From Humidesulfovibrio mexicanus (GTDB lineage Bacteria; Desulfobacterota; Desulfovibrionia; Desulfovibrionales; Desulfovibrionaceae), in assembly GCF_900188225.1 (NCBI RefSeq), contig NZ_FZOC01000008.1, positions 115,208 through 179,207 of the forward strand: DNA of 64,000 nucleotides. The letters run 5' to 3'. The notes beneath the pieces are model-generated. The model had not been told where the DNA came from and did not search any database. It worked only from the letters and a program-made list of their open reading frames with translations. This document shows, piece by piece, positions 1 to 8,317 of this stretch. Position 1 is the first letter of the stretch, and the number at the start of each line of letters is the position of its first letter. The translations under genes and the position numbers were made by a program.

Positions 1-1083
1 GGGCAGGCCGCGCGCGTCCATGTCCATGCGCACGGCCACGGCAAGGCGCGGCACGTCCGGGTTCAGGCTGCATAGCCCGTTTGAGAGGGCGTGGGGGAAC
101 ATGGGCTCCACCGAGGCCGGAAAGTAGTAGGAATTGCCGCGCTCGTAGGCCTCGCGGTCCAGGGCCGAGGCAAGGGGCACGTAGTGGGCCACATCGGCGA
201 TGGCCACCCACAGGCGGTAGCCGCGCCCTTTGCGCTCCACGAACACCGCGTCGTCGAAGTCCCGGGCCGTGGCCCCGTCGATGGTGACGAAGGGGGTGGC
301 GCGCAGGTCCTCGCGGCCCGCGAAGTCGGCCTCGGCCGGGACCGCGGGCAGCAGGGCGGCCTCGTCCAGGGCGGCCTGCGGAAAGCCGGTGGGCACGCCG
401 TGGTTGGTCTTGACCAGGGCCTCCTGCACGGCGGATTCGTCCTCCGGTCCCAGGCGGGAGAGCACCACGCCCTCCCACACGGCGGCGTCCACCTGGTCCT
501 CCGGGGCCACCAGGGCGATGTCGCCCTTGGCGAGGCCCAGGGCAGGGTCCGTGCCATGGGTGAGGATGGCGAAGTCCAGGCGCGGATCCGTTGGGCGGCA
601 CAAAAAGCTGCCCGGCCCGGCGGAGCGCATGATGCGCACGGTGAGCACGCGCTTGCCGCGCTCGATGATGCGCACCACGCGGCCCTCGTGGTTCTTGCGG
701 GCGTTCTCGCGGGTGATGGCCGCGGCAACCTTGTCGCCATGCCAGGCCCCGGCCGTGTCCTGGCCCAGGAACACGTCCTTGCGCCTGGGGTCGTCCGGGA
801 TCAGGAAGGCCACGCCGGAGCGCTGCACCTGCACCGTGCCGGTGATGAGGTTCACGCGCTCCATGGGCGCGTAGGCCCGGCCCAGGCGGATGAGCTTGCC
901 TTGGGCCACCAGTTCGTCCAAAAGTTCGCCCACTTCGCCCTTTTTGCGGCGGTGCAGGCCCAGGGCGGGCAGGAGGTCGTCCGGAGCCAGGGGCCGCCTG
1001 GATTCGCGCAGCAGCCGGAGCAGGGTTTTGTGGTCCGCCGGGGGCGGCGGGGCGCTGGGGTTTCTGTTCTTCTTCGGTTTCAT
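1..1083 (-). CDS. rnr: Ribonuclease R (3' part cut by window edge)
   Basis: Processive 3'-5' exoribonuclease of the RNB family, which degrades structured RNA in the cytoplasm. The frame opens at ATG 1083 and stays open to the left edge, so about 361 residues are visible and the C-terminus, including the S1 domain, lies outside. A basic N-terminus and a winged-helix-like segment come first, then cold-shock-like beta regions. The RNB catalytic signature is present as DGATARDFDDAV, whose aspartates bind the metals, followed by WVAIADVAHYV and the family motif RGNSYYFP. Recognition is secure. It is transcribed away from lpxK's direction of entry but on the same strand, about 90 bp downstream of it. 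Confidence 0.95.
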   Translation of the reverse strand, partial: MKPKKNRNPSAPPPPADHKTLLRLLRESRRPLAPDDLLPALGLHRRKKGEVGELLDELVAQGKLIRLGRAYAPMERVNLITGTVQVQRSGVAFLIPDDPRRKDVFLGQDTAGAWHGDKVAAAITRENARKNHEGRVVRIIERGKRVLTVRIMRSAGPGSFLCRPTDPRLDFAILTHGTDPALGLAKGDIALVAPEDQVDAAVWEGVVLSRLGPEDESAVQEALVKTNHGVPTGFPQAALDEAALLPAVPAEADFAGREDLRATPFVTIDGATARDFDDAVFVERKGRGYRLWVAIADVAHYVPLASALDREAYERGNSYYFPASVEPMFPHALSNGLCSLNPDVPRLAVAVRMDMDARGLP

Positions 1084-1176
1084 GAGGGTCTCGATGCGCG
1101 AAGGCGCGCGGTTGAAAGGAAATTCGGATGGTTGACGCGCGGCCGGGAGAAGGACTCCGGCGCGGAGGGACAAAAC

Positions 1177-2286
1177 CTAGAGGTGCTCACTGGCGGCCAG
1201 CGGACGGTAGCGCTCCGCCAGGGCATCGAGTTCGGCCGTGAACCACTGGTCGAAGGGCTGCGGGGCGCCGTGCGCCGGACCCCATTCGAGCTTTGTGCGC
1301 AGGGCCCAGAATGCCCCTGCCTCGGACAGGCGGGACAGCTTCACGGCGTCCTTGGCCGTGACCAGCACCTGTGCGCCCGCCGCCTTGGCCAAAATGTCCG
1401 TCACGTCCTTGGCCGTGAAGGCATGGTGGTCGGCGAAGGGGATAAGCAGCGCCGGGGGGCTTCCCAGCAGGGCCTGGGCCGTAGCCGCGGCCTGGGCCGG
1501 ATCGGCGATGCCGGTGGCCAGCACGTAGCGCTCGCCGCCCAGGTCCGCCGCGCGGGCCTTGCCGTCCAGCCGCTTGAGCCCGCCGGGCCGGAGGAAAAAG
1601 GTGTACACGGGCCGCCCAAGGGGCGCGAGCCTGCGGCGGATGGCCGCCGCAATGTCGTCGCCGCCTGTTTCGCCGTTTAGAGTGCAGGATGGCCCGACCT
1701 TGACGCAGAAGGCCCCTGCGCGGGAAAGGGCGCTTGCCCCCTCGCGCCAGGTTCCGGCCGGGCACACGCGGTCCCAACCCTGGCCCAGGTCGTGGGGCGT
1801 CAGGAGCACAAGGTCCAGGTCGCGGGCCACGGGCAGATGCTGGAAGCCGTCGTCCAGGAGCACGAAATCCGGGTCGAAGCGCTCGTAAGCCCAGGGGCCG
1901 GAACGCCTGCGCACGGGATCCACCACCACGCGGGCGTCCGGGTGGCTGCGGGCCAGCAGCAAAGGCTCGTCGCCGCAGCTGGTCGGGTTTTCCGTGGGGG
2001 TGACGAAGAGCGGCAGGCGGTGGGGCTTGGCCCCGTACCCGCGCGTCAGCACCACGGCGCGCTCCCCGCGGGCGGTGGCCAGCCGCAGGATGTGCCCGCA
2101 CATGGGAGTTTTGCCGCTGCCGCCCCAGCCGATGTTGCCCACGCTGACCACCGGGCAGTTGGGACGCCACTGGTGCAGGCGGCCGGACTCGAAGGCCCGG
2201 CGGCGCAGGCGCATGGCCTGGGCGTAGAGCACGCCAAAGGGAATGAGGGCTGGTGCGAGGCGGCGTTGCAGTTCGGAGATGTCCAT
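1177..2286 (-). CDS. lpxK: Tetraacyldisaccharide 4'-kinase LpxK
   Basis: Inner-membrane-associated kinase of lipid A synthesis that phosphorylates the 4' position of the tetraacyldisaccharide. The 369-residue length is slightly above the usual 320-350. The P-loop is seen as GNIGWGGSGKTPM near residues 50-62, followed by the LTRGYGAK motif and VLLDDGFQH, both typical of LpxK. The N-terminal helix (LIPFGVLYAQAMRLRRRAF) fits the known membrane-anchor segment. It lies between the Bax-inhibitor family gene upstream and rnr downstream, all on the minus strand, and could be cotranscribed with them. Confidence 0.95.
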   Translation of the reverse strand: MDISELQRRLAPALIPFGVLYAQAMRLRRRAFESGRLHQWRPNCPVVSVGNIGWGGSGKTPMCGHILRLATARGERAVVLTRGYGAKPHRLPLFVTPTENPTSCGDEPLLLARSHPDARVVVDPVRRRSGPWAYERFDPDFVLLDDGFQHLPVARDLDLVLLTPHDLGQGWDRVCPAGTWREGASALSRAGAFCVKVGPSCTLNGETGGDDIAAAIRRRLAPLGRPVYTFFLRPGGLKRLDGKARAADLGGERYVLATGIADPAQAAATAQALLGSPPALLIPFADHHAFTAKDVTDILAKAAGAQVLVTAKDAVKLSRLSEAGAFWALRTKLEWGPAHGAPQPFDQWFTAELDALAERYRPLAASEHL

Positions 2287-2338
2287 GAGGAGGATGCGGG
2301 GCCGCTCCGGTTTGTCCGGGCAGCCCCGCGAAGGGTGC

Positions 2339-3049
2339 CTAGTCGCGGCTGGAGCCGAAGAGGCGCAGCAGCATCAGGAAGAGGTTCAGGAAGTCCAGAT
2401 ACAGCGTCAGCGCGCCCAGGATGGTGCCCCGGCGCACGGCGGTGCCGTCGTCCAGCGGCATGGTCTCGCCCATGTACTTGAGCTTCTGGGTGTCGTAGGC
2501 GGCCAGGCCCGTGAACACGATGACGCCGATGACCGAGATGCCGAAGCTCATGGCCGAGCTTTGCAGGAACATGTTCACCAGCGAGGCGATGACGATGCCG
2601 ATGAGGCCCATGAACATGAAGCTGCCCATGCCGGTGAGGTCGCGCTTGGTGACCATGCCATATACGCTGGTGGCGCCGAACATGCCCGCCGTGACCACGA
2701 AGGCCTGGAAGATGCTGGCCCCGCTGTACACGTAGAAGATGGACGACAGGGTGAGCCCGGTAAGCGCGCTGTAGCCTGCGAACATGAGGCTGGCCGCGGA
2801 GCCCGAGAGTTTGTGGATGGCTGCGGACAGGGCGATGACCAGTCCGAACTGGGCGATGACCAGCCCGATGAGCAGCACCGGGCTCTGCATGATGGTCAGG
2901 CCCAGGGGGCTGGCGGCGGTGAACCAGGCCACCCCCGCGGTGAGCATGAGGCCGAGGGACATCCAGCCGTACACGCCGCGCATGAAGGCGTTGACGGTTT
3001 CGGCGCGGCCCACGGTGCGGGCGCCGGGATAGCTGGGATATTGAGCCAT
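2339..3049 (-). CDS. Bax inhibitor-1 / YccA family membrane protein
   Basis: Integral membrane protein of 236 residues from the UPF0005 (Bax inhibitor-1-like, YccA/YbhL) family. About seven hydrophobic segments span residues 30-230, ending with the family-typical charged tail after LYLDFLNLFLMLLRLFG. The segment VFTGLAAYDTQKLKYM is a characteristic match. The ATG at 3049 is preceded by AAGGAGG. The family is associated with proton/calcium leak and with modulation of membrane proteases, but no specific role can be read from the sequence here. Confidence 0.9.
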   Translation of the reverse strand: MAQYPSYPGARTVGRAETVNAFMRGVYGWMSLGLMLTAGVAWFTAASPLGLTIMQSPVLLIGLVIAQFGLVIALSAAIHKLSGSAASLMFAGYSALTGLTLSSIFYVYSGASIFQAFVVTAGMFGATSVYGMVTKRDLTGMGSFMFMGLIGIVIASLVNMFLQSSAMSFGISVIGVIVFTGLAAYDTQKLKYMGETMPLDDGTAVRRGTILGALTLYLDFLNLFLMLLRLFGSSRD

Positions 3050-3261
3050 GTGCCGATCCTCCTTGCAGGAATGCGGGCTAGGGTGCGTTTGCGGAAAGTC
3101 CGCATATTCCGGTCAAGATAAGCGTTGGGCAAGGCTTTGGCAAGGGGACCCCCTGGCTGGCTGCCCGCAGCGCCTTGGCAAGGGCGCGTCGCTGGGGTAA
3201 TCTCGATGGTATGCGCTTGGCGCGCGCCAACGCCAATATCCTGCGATGGAGGAAACGACCC

Positions 3262-3612
3262 ATGAAGCTTACGCGTCTTGCCCTGTCTCTTGCCCTGGTG
3301 CTGCTGATGGCCGGGTCCGCCCTGGCGGCCAAGGCCACGGTGCATTTCGTCGTGGTGCCCGCAGCCCTGCCCTCGGAACAGCTGCACGACTTCAACGCGT
3401 TCCTGGTCAAAAACGCCGGGGGCTACACCGTGTCGCGCAGCACCGGCGGCGACTCCGCCAGCTTCGGCGCGGGCTACGCCCCGGAGAATTTGAGCTACAC
3501 CGTGTCCGCACCGAAGAACCTGTCCAGGGAGATCGGCGGCTACCTGAAAAAGGAGCTGGGGCTTAAAAAAATCTTTCTGCTCACCTGGCCCGCCGAGCGG
3601 CTGGAGGAGTAG
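3262..3612 (+). CDS. Small exported protein of unknown function
   Basis: A 116-residue protein starting at ATG 3262, ten bases after GGAGG. The first 22 residues form a clear Sec signal peptide (MKLTRLALSLALVLLMAGSALA) with an A-x-A type cleavage site. The mature part of about 94 residues is soluble, has no cysteines, and contains repeated YTVS elements (GGYTVSRSTGG and LSYTVSAPKN) and a C-terminal LLTWPAERLEE. I do not recognise a family. A terminator follows directly, so it is probably the last or only gene of its transcript, and it diverges from the gene at 3049. Confidence 0.75.
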   Translation: MKLTRLALSLALVLLMAGSALAAKATVHFVVVPAALPSEQLHDFNAFLVKNAGGYTVSRSTGGDSASFGAGYAPENLSYTVSAPKNLSREIGGYLKKELGLKKIFLLTWPAERLEE

Positions 3613-3641
3613 GGGCGGCGGGGCGGCCAGCCGCCCCTTTG
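3612..3641 (+). terminator. Rho-independent terminator after the small exported gene
   Basis: GGGGCGGC at 3612-3619 pairs with GCCGCCCC at 3630-3637 and is followed by TTTGCTTT. It overlaps the last base of the stop codon of the exported protein gene, and also lies downstream of the convergent mazF-like gene. Confidence 0.75.
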
Positions 3642-3681
3642 CTTTCCAGGGCCCTTGGGCTAGGCTTGCGCGAAACGCTGG

Positions 3682-4038
3682 CTAGGACAGTGCCAATGAG
3701 ACTTTGAGAGCCTTGTCCACGGACTTCATGGCGGTGGTGGAAAGCTTCCCCAGCAGCTTGCCCACGCGTTTCGCGACATCGACGGTGCGGATGTGCCCGC
3801 ATTCCACCACGCTGTCCTTGAGCACGCCGTCGCTTGTGGTCACCAGCACCTGGACGGGCAGCTTCTTGTACTGCGCCGCATCCGTGAGGGGGACCACGAT
3901 GGTCAGGGGGGATTTCGCGTTGCCGACGTCGTTCTGGACGATGACGCAGGGCCGCGAGCCGAGTTTCCCGTTCGCCTTTTCGTTTCCCACGGCTCCGGAA
4001 AGGTCGACTTCATAGATTTCGCCACGGTGGATTGCCAT
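3682..4038 (-). CDS. MazF/PemK-type endoribonuclease toxin, solitary
   Basis: A 118-residue protein of the MazF/PemK (CcdB-fold) family: it opens with HRGEIYEVDLSG, then GSRPCVIVQND and SPLTIVVPLT, the conserved strands that form the RNA-binding groove. In known members these enzymes cut single-stranded mRNA and are held inactive by an antitoxin encoded just upstream. No antitoxin frame is visible here: only 78-102 bp separate it from the divergent aminotransferase, and 69 bp lie downstream. The ATG is preceded by AGGAGG and a TATAAT-like -10 box lies about 30 bp upstream. It may be a domesticated or orphan toxin. Confidence 0.85.
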   Translation of the reverse strand: MAIHRGEIYEVDLSGAVGNEKANGKLGSRPCVIVQNDVGNAKSPLTIVVPLTDAAQYKKLPVQVLVTTSDGVLKDSVVECGHIRTVDVAKRVGKLLGKLSTTAMKSVDKALKVSLALS

Positions 4039-4064
4039 ATAGTTCCTCCTGTATGCATTTATTG

Positions 4065-4070
4065 ATTATA
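4065..4070 (-). promoter_or_regulatory. Candidate -10 box for the mazF-like gene
   Basis: On the minus strand this reads TATAAT, 27 bases upstream of the ATG at 4038 and in an AT-rich patch unlike its surroundings. The -35 side is poor: the best candidate, TTGCAA at 4092-4097, would leave a 21-base spacer. Confidence 0.4.
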
Positions 4071-4140
4071 GATATGAAAAAAGCGGTATGATTGCAAGCC
4101 TGCCAGGTCGGGCTTTGTGCAACCCCCAAGGAGACCCCTC

Positions 4141-5340
4141 ATGCAGATCCTTTCATCCCAGGTTAAATCCTACATGGACCGCTCGTCGTGGATCCGCCGC
4201 ATGTTCGAGGCGGGCATCGAGCTCAAAAAACAGTATGGCGAGGACCAGGTGTGCGACTTCAGCCTGGGCAACCCGGATTTGCCGCCCCCCGCCTGCATCG
4301 GCCAAGGCCTGCGCGACATCGCCGACGAGGCCGGCCAGCCCTTCGCCTTCGGCTACATGCCCAACTTCGGCTACCCCCACGTGCGCGAGGCCCTGGCCAA
4401 GGAAGTCTCTCGCGAGCAGGGCCAGGACGTGCCCGCCGAGTGCCTCGTCATCACCTGCGGCGCGGCCGGGGCCATCAACGCCTTCTACCGCGCGGTCATC
4501 GAGCCCGGCGACGAGGTGCTGTGTCCCTCGCCCTACTTCGTGGAGTACGGTTTCTACGTGGAGAACCACGGCGGCACGCTCAAGACCGCGCCAGCCAAGC
4601 CCGGAACCTTCGACCTGGACGTGGCCGCGCTGGAGGCCGCCATCACCGACAAGACCCGCGTGCTGCTCATCAACTCGCCCAACAACCCCACGGGCGTCAT
4701 CTACCCGCGCGAGACCTTGAAGGAACTGGCCGCCATGCTGGAACGCAAGAACCAGGGCCGCCAGCGCCCCATCTTCCTGCTGGCGGACGAGCCGTACCGC
4801 TTTCTGGCCTTTGACGGGGCCGAGGTGCCCTCGCTTCTGCCCCTGTACCCGTACACGGTGGTGGTGAGCTCCTTCTCCAAAAATCTGTCGCTGGCGGGCG
4901 CGCGCGTGGGCTACGCCCTGGTGAACCCGGCTATGCCGGGCCATGCGGAACTGGTGGCGGGCATCATTCTGGCCAACCGCATCCTGGGTTTCGTCAACGC
5001 TCCGGCCCTGGCCCAGAAGCTGCTCGCCAAGGCCTTGGGCTCCCAGGTGGATGCCGCCATCTACGCCCGCAGGCGCGATGCCATGAAGCGCGTGCTGGAC
5101 GCGGCCGGGTATGCCTACCCCATGCCGCGCGGGGCGTTCTACTTCTTCCCCCAGGCTCCCGGCGGCGATGACGTGGCCTTCGTGAGTCTGCTGGTGGAGG
5201 AGCGCATTCTGGCCGTGCCGGGCAAGGGCTTCGGCTGCCCCGGGCACTTCCGCCTGGCCTTCTGCGTGGACGAGGCTGTCATCGAACGCTCGGCGGACGG
5301 CTTCAAGCGCGCTATGGAAAAGGCCAAAGCGTCCAAGTAG
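4141..5340 (+). CDS. Aspartate-type aminotransferase (PLP, class I/II)
   Basis: Cytoplasmic PLP-dependent aminotransferase of fold type I, 399 residues. The substrate/cofactor region CDFSLGNPDLPPP opens the domain. NSPNNPTG is the conserved Asn-Pro motif, ADEPYRF carries the PLP-contacting Asp, and SFSKNLSLAGARVGY holds the Schiff-base lysine. The start at 4141 is preferred over an in-frame start at 4117 because AAGGAG lies eight bases before it. Pathway use (aspartate, alanine or aromatic) cannot be fixed from sequence. It diverges from the mazF-like gene and is followed by a strong terminator and a repeat array. Confidence 0.9.
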   Translation: MQILSSQVKSYMDRSSWIRRMFEAGIELKKQYGEDQVCDFSLGNPDLPPPACIGQGLRDIADEAGQPFAFGYMPNFGYPHVREALAKEVSREQGQDVPAECLVITCGAAGAINAFYRAVIEPGDEVLCPSPYFVEYGFYVENHGGTLKTAPAKPGTFDLDVAALEAAITDKTRVLLINSPNNPTGVIYPRETLKELAAMLERKNQGRQRPIFLLADEPYRFLAFDGAEVPSLLPLYPYTVVVSSFSKNLSLAGARVGYALVNPAMPGHAELVAGIILANRILGFVNAPALAQKLLAKALGSQVDAAIYARRRDAMKRVLDAAGYAYPMPRGAFYFFPQAPGGDDVAFVSLLVEERILAVPGKGFGCPGHFRLAFCVDEAVIERSADGFKRAMEKAKASK

Positions 5341-5358
5341 CTCCCTGTTTCCGCACAC

Positions 5359-5404
5359 AAAAAAAGCCCGCGTCGATCCTTCAGGACTGGCGTGGGCATC
5401 TTTG
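5359..5404. terminator. Bidirectional terminator after the aminotransferase gene
   Basis: GCCCGCG at 5366-5372 pairs with CGTGGGC at 5391-5397. A run of seven A precedes the stem, giving a T-tract on the minus strand, and ATCTTTGTT follows it on the plus strand. It separates the aminotransferase gene from the convergent reductase gene beyond the repeat array. Confidence 0.8.
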
Positions 5405-5406
5405 TT

Positions 5407-5935
5407 GGCACCGTGTCGTGCCCGTTCATGCCTCCGGCGGCCAAGGGGCCTCCCCGGCCCCTTGGAACCCCGGAGTGGGGAGGCGTTGAAGCGTTGCCCC
5501 ATTTTCCTTTTTCGCGGGTGCAGGGGCGCGGAGCCCCTGGCCTGCGGAGCAATTCTCGGCACCGTGTCGTGCCCGTTCATGCCTCCGGCGGCCAAGGGGC
5601 CTTCCCGGCCCCTTGGAACCCCGGAGTGGGGGAGGCCGTAAAACCCCGCCCCATTTTCCTTTTTCGCGGGTCCAGGGGCGCGGAGCCCCTGGACTGCGGA
5701 GCAATTCTCGGCACCGTGTCGCGCCGGTTGATGCCTCCGGCGGCCAAGGGGCCTTCCCGGCCCCTTGGAACCCCGGAGTGGGGGGAGGCGTTGAAGCGCT
5801 GCCCCATTTTCCTTTTCGCGGGTCCAGGGGCGCGGAGCCCCTGGACTGCGGAGCAATTCTCGGCACCGTGTCGCGCCGGTTGATGCCTCCGGCGGCCAAG
5901 GGGCCTTCCCGGCCCCTTGGAACCCCGGAGTAGGG
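5407..5935. repeat. Tandem array of a 151-152 bp hairpin-rich repeat (3.5 copies)
   Basis: Units begin at 5407, 5558, 5710 and 5862 (spacing 151, 152 and 152); the fourth stops near 5935, just before the reductase stop codon. Each unit carries two strong inverted repeats: CCAAGGGGCC paired with GGCCCCTTGG, and CCAGGGGC paired with GCCCCTGG. Neighbouring units differ at only a few positions. The array fills the space between two convergent genes. The same family, in inverted orientation and with a period of about 154, occurs at 61071-61285. I see no open frame of its own that looks real. Confidence 0.9.
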
Positions 5936-5948
5936 GGATACCTGGCGT

Positions 5949-7655
5949 CTACACGTCCAAGCCCGCAGCGGTGACGGCGGTTATGCCGCCTTCGACGCTG
6001 ACGATGTTCTCGAAGCCGTTGTGCGCCAGGGTGATGAAGGCCTCGTAGGAGCGCGCGCCGGTGCTGCAGATGAGGACGATCTGCTTGTCGCGGGGCAATG
6101 CGCCCAGGTGTTCCGCCAGGTCGCCCTGCGGGATGTTGATCCATATGCCGGGGTACTTCTCCACCAGGGCTTCGGTGCCCTTGGCCTCGCGGCAGTCCAA
6201 GACGATGCGGTCCGTGCCGTCGTGCAGCAGGGCCGCGAATTCGTCCACGTGGATGCCCGCGTTCCGGCCGGTGAGGATGTTGTCGGCGGCGTTGCCCAGC
6301 ACGTTCAGGATGTCCAGCGCGGCGGAGAAGGGCGGCGAGTAGGCCATCTCCACGTTGCCCAGGTCGAAGGCCGTGGGCGCGGAGGGCAGCAGCGCGGCCA
6401 CCACGTCCACCTTGCCCACCAGCGCGTCGCCGTTGACGGCCAGCCCCTGCATTCCCAGCACGCGGCCGCTGCCGCGCTCCACCACCAGGTCCAGGCTCAT
6501 AAGCCCTTTTTCGGGGTAGAAGTGCGCGCGGTCCACCAGCCCGGCGTGGACGCAAAGGGCGTCGAAGCCGGCGTTTTGGGCTGCGGCGAGGGTAAGGCCC
6601 GCGCCTGCGGCCGCCAGGTCGAAAAGCTTGACGCACCAGGAGCCGACGACGGGCGGGAAGGTGGCGTGGCCGCCCGCCAGGTTGGTGCCGATGACGCGGC
6701 CCTGCCGGTTGGCCATGGAGCCCATGGGCAGGTAGGTGGCGCCCTTGGAGACCGCGTGTTCAAGCACCACGCAGTCGCCTCCGGCGAAGATGTCCGGATC
6801 GGAGGTGCGCATGGTCTTGTCCACGATGATGCCGCCGCGTTCGTGCACGTCCAGGCCGCAGGCGCGGGCGAGCTCGTCGTTGGGGCGCACGCCCACGGCC
6901 ATGATGACGAGGTCGGCGTCCACGGCGCCCGCGTTGGTGACCACGCGCGCCACGCGGCCGTCTGCCCCGGCCTCAAAGCCTTGCACCTGTTCGGCCAGGC
7001 GGAATTCGACGCCTTTTTCGCGCATGTGGTGCATGGCCATGCGCGCGATGTTGGGGCCGCTGACCCCGGGCAGCAGTTGGTCGCGGAACTCGATGACCGT
7101 GGTCTGGATGCCCCAGAGGTCGGAAAGGGACACGGCCATTTCCAGGCCGATGAAGCCCGCGCCCACCACCACCGCGCTGCCCACCTTGCCGGAGGCGGCC
7201 AGTTCGCGGATGCTTTGGGCGGCGCCCAGGTTGTTGACGGTGAACACGCCGGGCAGATTTGCGCCGGGAATGGGCAGGACGATGGGGCTGCTGCCCGTGC
7301 CCAGAACCAGCTTGTCGTAGGGGAGCACCTCTTCGGCTTTGCTGGGCAGGTGGCGCAGGGTCACGGTTTTTGCCGCGCGGTCGATGGCTACGGCCTCGGT
7401 CCGCGCGCGTACGTCCACCCCCTTGGTCTTGCGGAAGAACTCTTCGTCGCGGACCATGTGGAAGGCGGTTTTGCGCAGCGCGTCCACATCGGGCACCTCG
7501 CCGGAAACATAAAACGGAATGCCGCACCCTCCGTAGGAGAAGAGGGCGTCGCGGTCCACCAGGGTGACGCGGCTGTCGGGCTCCAGACGTTTGAAACGCG
7601 CGGCGGCCTTTGGGCCAAGGGCCACCGCGCCGATGACGACGACATGCTGGGCCAT
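5949..7655 (-). CDS. CoA-disulfide / persulfide reductase with C-terminal rhodanese domain
   Basis: FAD-dependent pyridine nucleotide-disulfide oxidoreductase of the CoADR/Npsr type, 568 residues from ATG 7655 (AAGGAA upstream). The N-terminal FAD site starts VVVIGAVALGPKAAARFK and the active cysteine lies in FSYGGCGIPF near residue 43, which in the family forms a mixed disulfide with CoA. The NAD(P) site is VVVGAGFIGLEMA, and the second FAD motif is FAGGDCV. The C-terminal 90 residues are a rhodanese domain with catalytic cysteine in LICSTGARS. Family members reduce CoA-disulfides or CoA/glutathione persulfides with NAD(P)H, which fits sulfur metabolism in an anaerobe. Confidence 0.92.
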   Translation of the reverse strand: MAQHVVVIGAVALGPKAAARFKRLEPDSRVTLVDRDALFSYGGCGIPFYVSGEVPDVDALRKTAFHMVRDEEFFRKTKGVDVRARTEAVAIDRAAKTVTLRHLPSKAEEVLPYDKLVLGTGSSPIVLPIPGANLPGVFTVNNLGAAQSIRELAASGKVGSAVVVGAGFIGLEMAVSLSDLWGIQTTVIEFRDQLLPGVSGPNIARMAMHHMREKGVEFRLAEQVQGFEAGADGRVARVVTNAGAVDADLVIMAVGVRPNDELARACGLDVHERGGIIVDKTMRTSDPDIFAGGDCVVLEHAVSKGATYLPMGSMANRQGRVIGTNLAGGHATFPPVVGSWCVKLFDLAAAGAGLTLAAAQNAGFDALCVHAGLVDRAHFYPEKGLMSLDLVVERGSGRVLGMQGLAVNGDALVGKVDVVAALLPSAPTAFDLGNVEMAYSPPFSAALDILNVLGNAADNILTGRNAGIHVDEFAALLHDGTDRIVLDCREAKGTEALVEKYPGIWINIPQGDLAEHLGALPRDKQIVLICSTGARSYEAFITLAHNGFENIVSVEGGITAVTAAGLDV

Positions 7656-7874
7656 GGGTGCTTCCTTTACGTTACAGGGTGCGGGAGGAATCAGCTCGCG
7701 CCCTTCTGGGAGCCCGGCCCCCGGCGCGGAAATATGATTTCGCCATAACCTATGGCCCGGGGACCTCAAGGGTCCTCGGGCATGGCTGCGCACCCTGCCG
7801 CCAGACGGCGCATCGGGCGCAGGCGCGGCCCGTCGTGGGGCCTGCGGGCACCTGCGCCCTCGCGTTTCAGTGGG

Positions 7875-8126
7875 CTAGCGCCAACGCCAGCTGCAGGCTC
7901 CCCGGCCGCGTCCGCCGCGTCCCCTTCCGAAGCCCTGGCCCGCGCCGTACCCCGGCCCGTAGCCTTGACCCGGAGCGAATCCCTGGCCTGGACCGTAGCC
8001 CTGGCCCGGACCGTTGCCCTGGCCCTGGTCCTGGCGTCCGTAGCCCATTCCACCCCCGCAGGGGCCGAGCCCTCTGCCTGTCCGTGCTCCTTGGCCCATG
8101 GGGCCGGTGCCGTCTCTGTTCGGCAT
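7875..8126 (-). CDS. Small Gly/Gln-rich DUF5320-like protein of the orp region
   Basis: An 83-residue protein starting MPNRDGTGPMGQGARTGRG, which is the N-terminal signature of DUF5320-type proteins found near NifX/ORP-family genes in anaerobes. The rest is a low-complexity run of GQGYGPGQG-like units ending in a basic, tryptophan-containing tail. It has no predicted fold. The start at 8126 has GGAGGAA upstream. A second protein with nearly the same N-terminus is encoded at 11204, fused to a NifX-like domain. The gene is divergent from the sigma-54 activator and has its own -24/-12 promoter. Confidence 0.75.
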   Translation of the reverse strand: MPNRDGTGPMGQGARTGRGLGPCGGGMGYGRQDQGQGNGPGQGYGPGQGFAPGQGYGPGYGAGQGFGRGRGGRGRGACSWRWR

Positions 8127-8169
8127 GTGTTCCTCCTTGGCCGACTTTGCGGCCGTTTGCCATAAGGAG

Positions 8170-8187
8170 GAGCACAAGGCGTGCCGC
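8170..8187 (-). promoter_or_regulatory. Sigma-54 promoter for the DUF5320-like gene
   Basis: Read on the minus strand: GCGGCACGCCTTGTGCTCC. The GG (forward 8184-8185) and GC (forward 8172-8173) are separated by exactly ten bases, as required for -24/-12 promoters, and CGGCACG differs from the consensus TGGCACG at one base. It lies about 46 bp before the ATG, with activator-site candidates 75 and 105 bp further upstream. Confidence 0.7.
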
Positions 8188-8250
8188 GATGGAATCATGA
8201 TATCTTTTTGAGGGCTTGACAAGACCATCGGACAATGTTCTCTCGTTCTT

Positions 8251-8297
8251 GGGCGCAAATTGTGCCCATATTGTTGCGCCGGGCGCATAACACGCCC
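8251..8297. promoter_or_regulatory. Pair of 17-bp palindromes, candidate activator sites
   Basis: GGGCGCAAATTGTGCCC at 8251-8267 and GGGCGCATAACACGCCC at 8281-8297 share the pattern GGGCGC-N5/6-GCCC. Their starts are 30 bp apart, close to three helical turns. They lie between the divergent DUF5320-like gene and the activator gene, upstream of the minus-strand sigma-54 promoter. Two further copies precede the other operon (9718-9757), so these are probably binding sites for the activator encoded at 8318. Confidence 0.65.
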
Positions 8298-8317
8298 AGG
8301 CGACCCCGGAGCGATGC

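Noticed and set aside
91..1680. Plus-strand 529-codon frame over rnr and lpxK
   Set aside because: Antisense shadow of RNase R and LpxK, both clear from their motifs.
5407..5935. CRISPR array
   Set aside because: Units are 152 bp, contiguous and without unique spacers; there are no cas genes in the window.
4153..6636. Minus-strand 827-codon frame across the aminotransferase, the repeat array and part of the reductase
   Set aside because: It runs through non-coding tandem repeats and antisense to a real gene; the repeat lengths merely keep it open.
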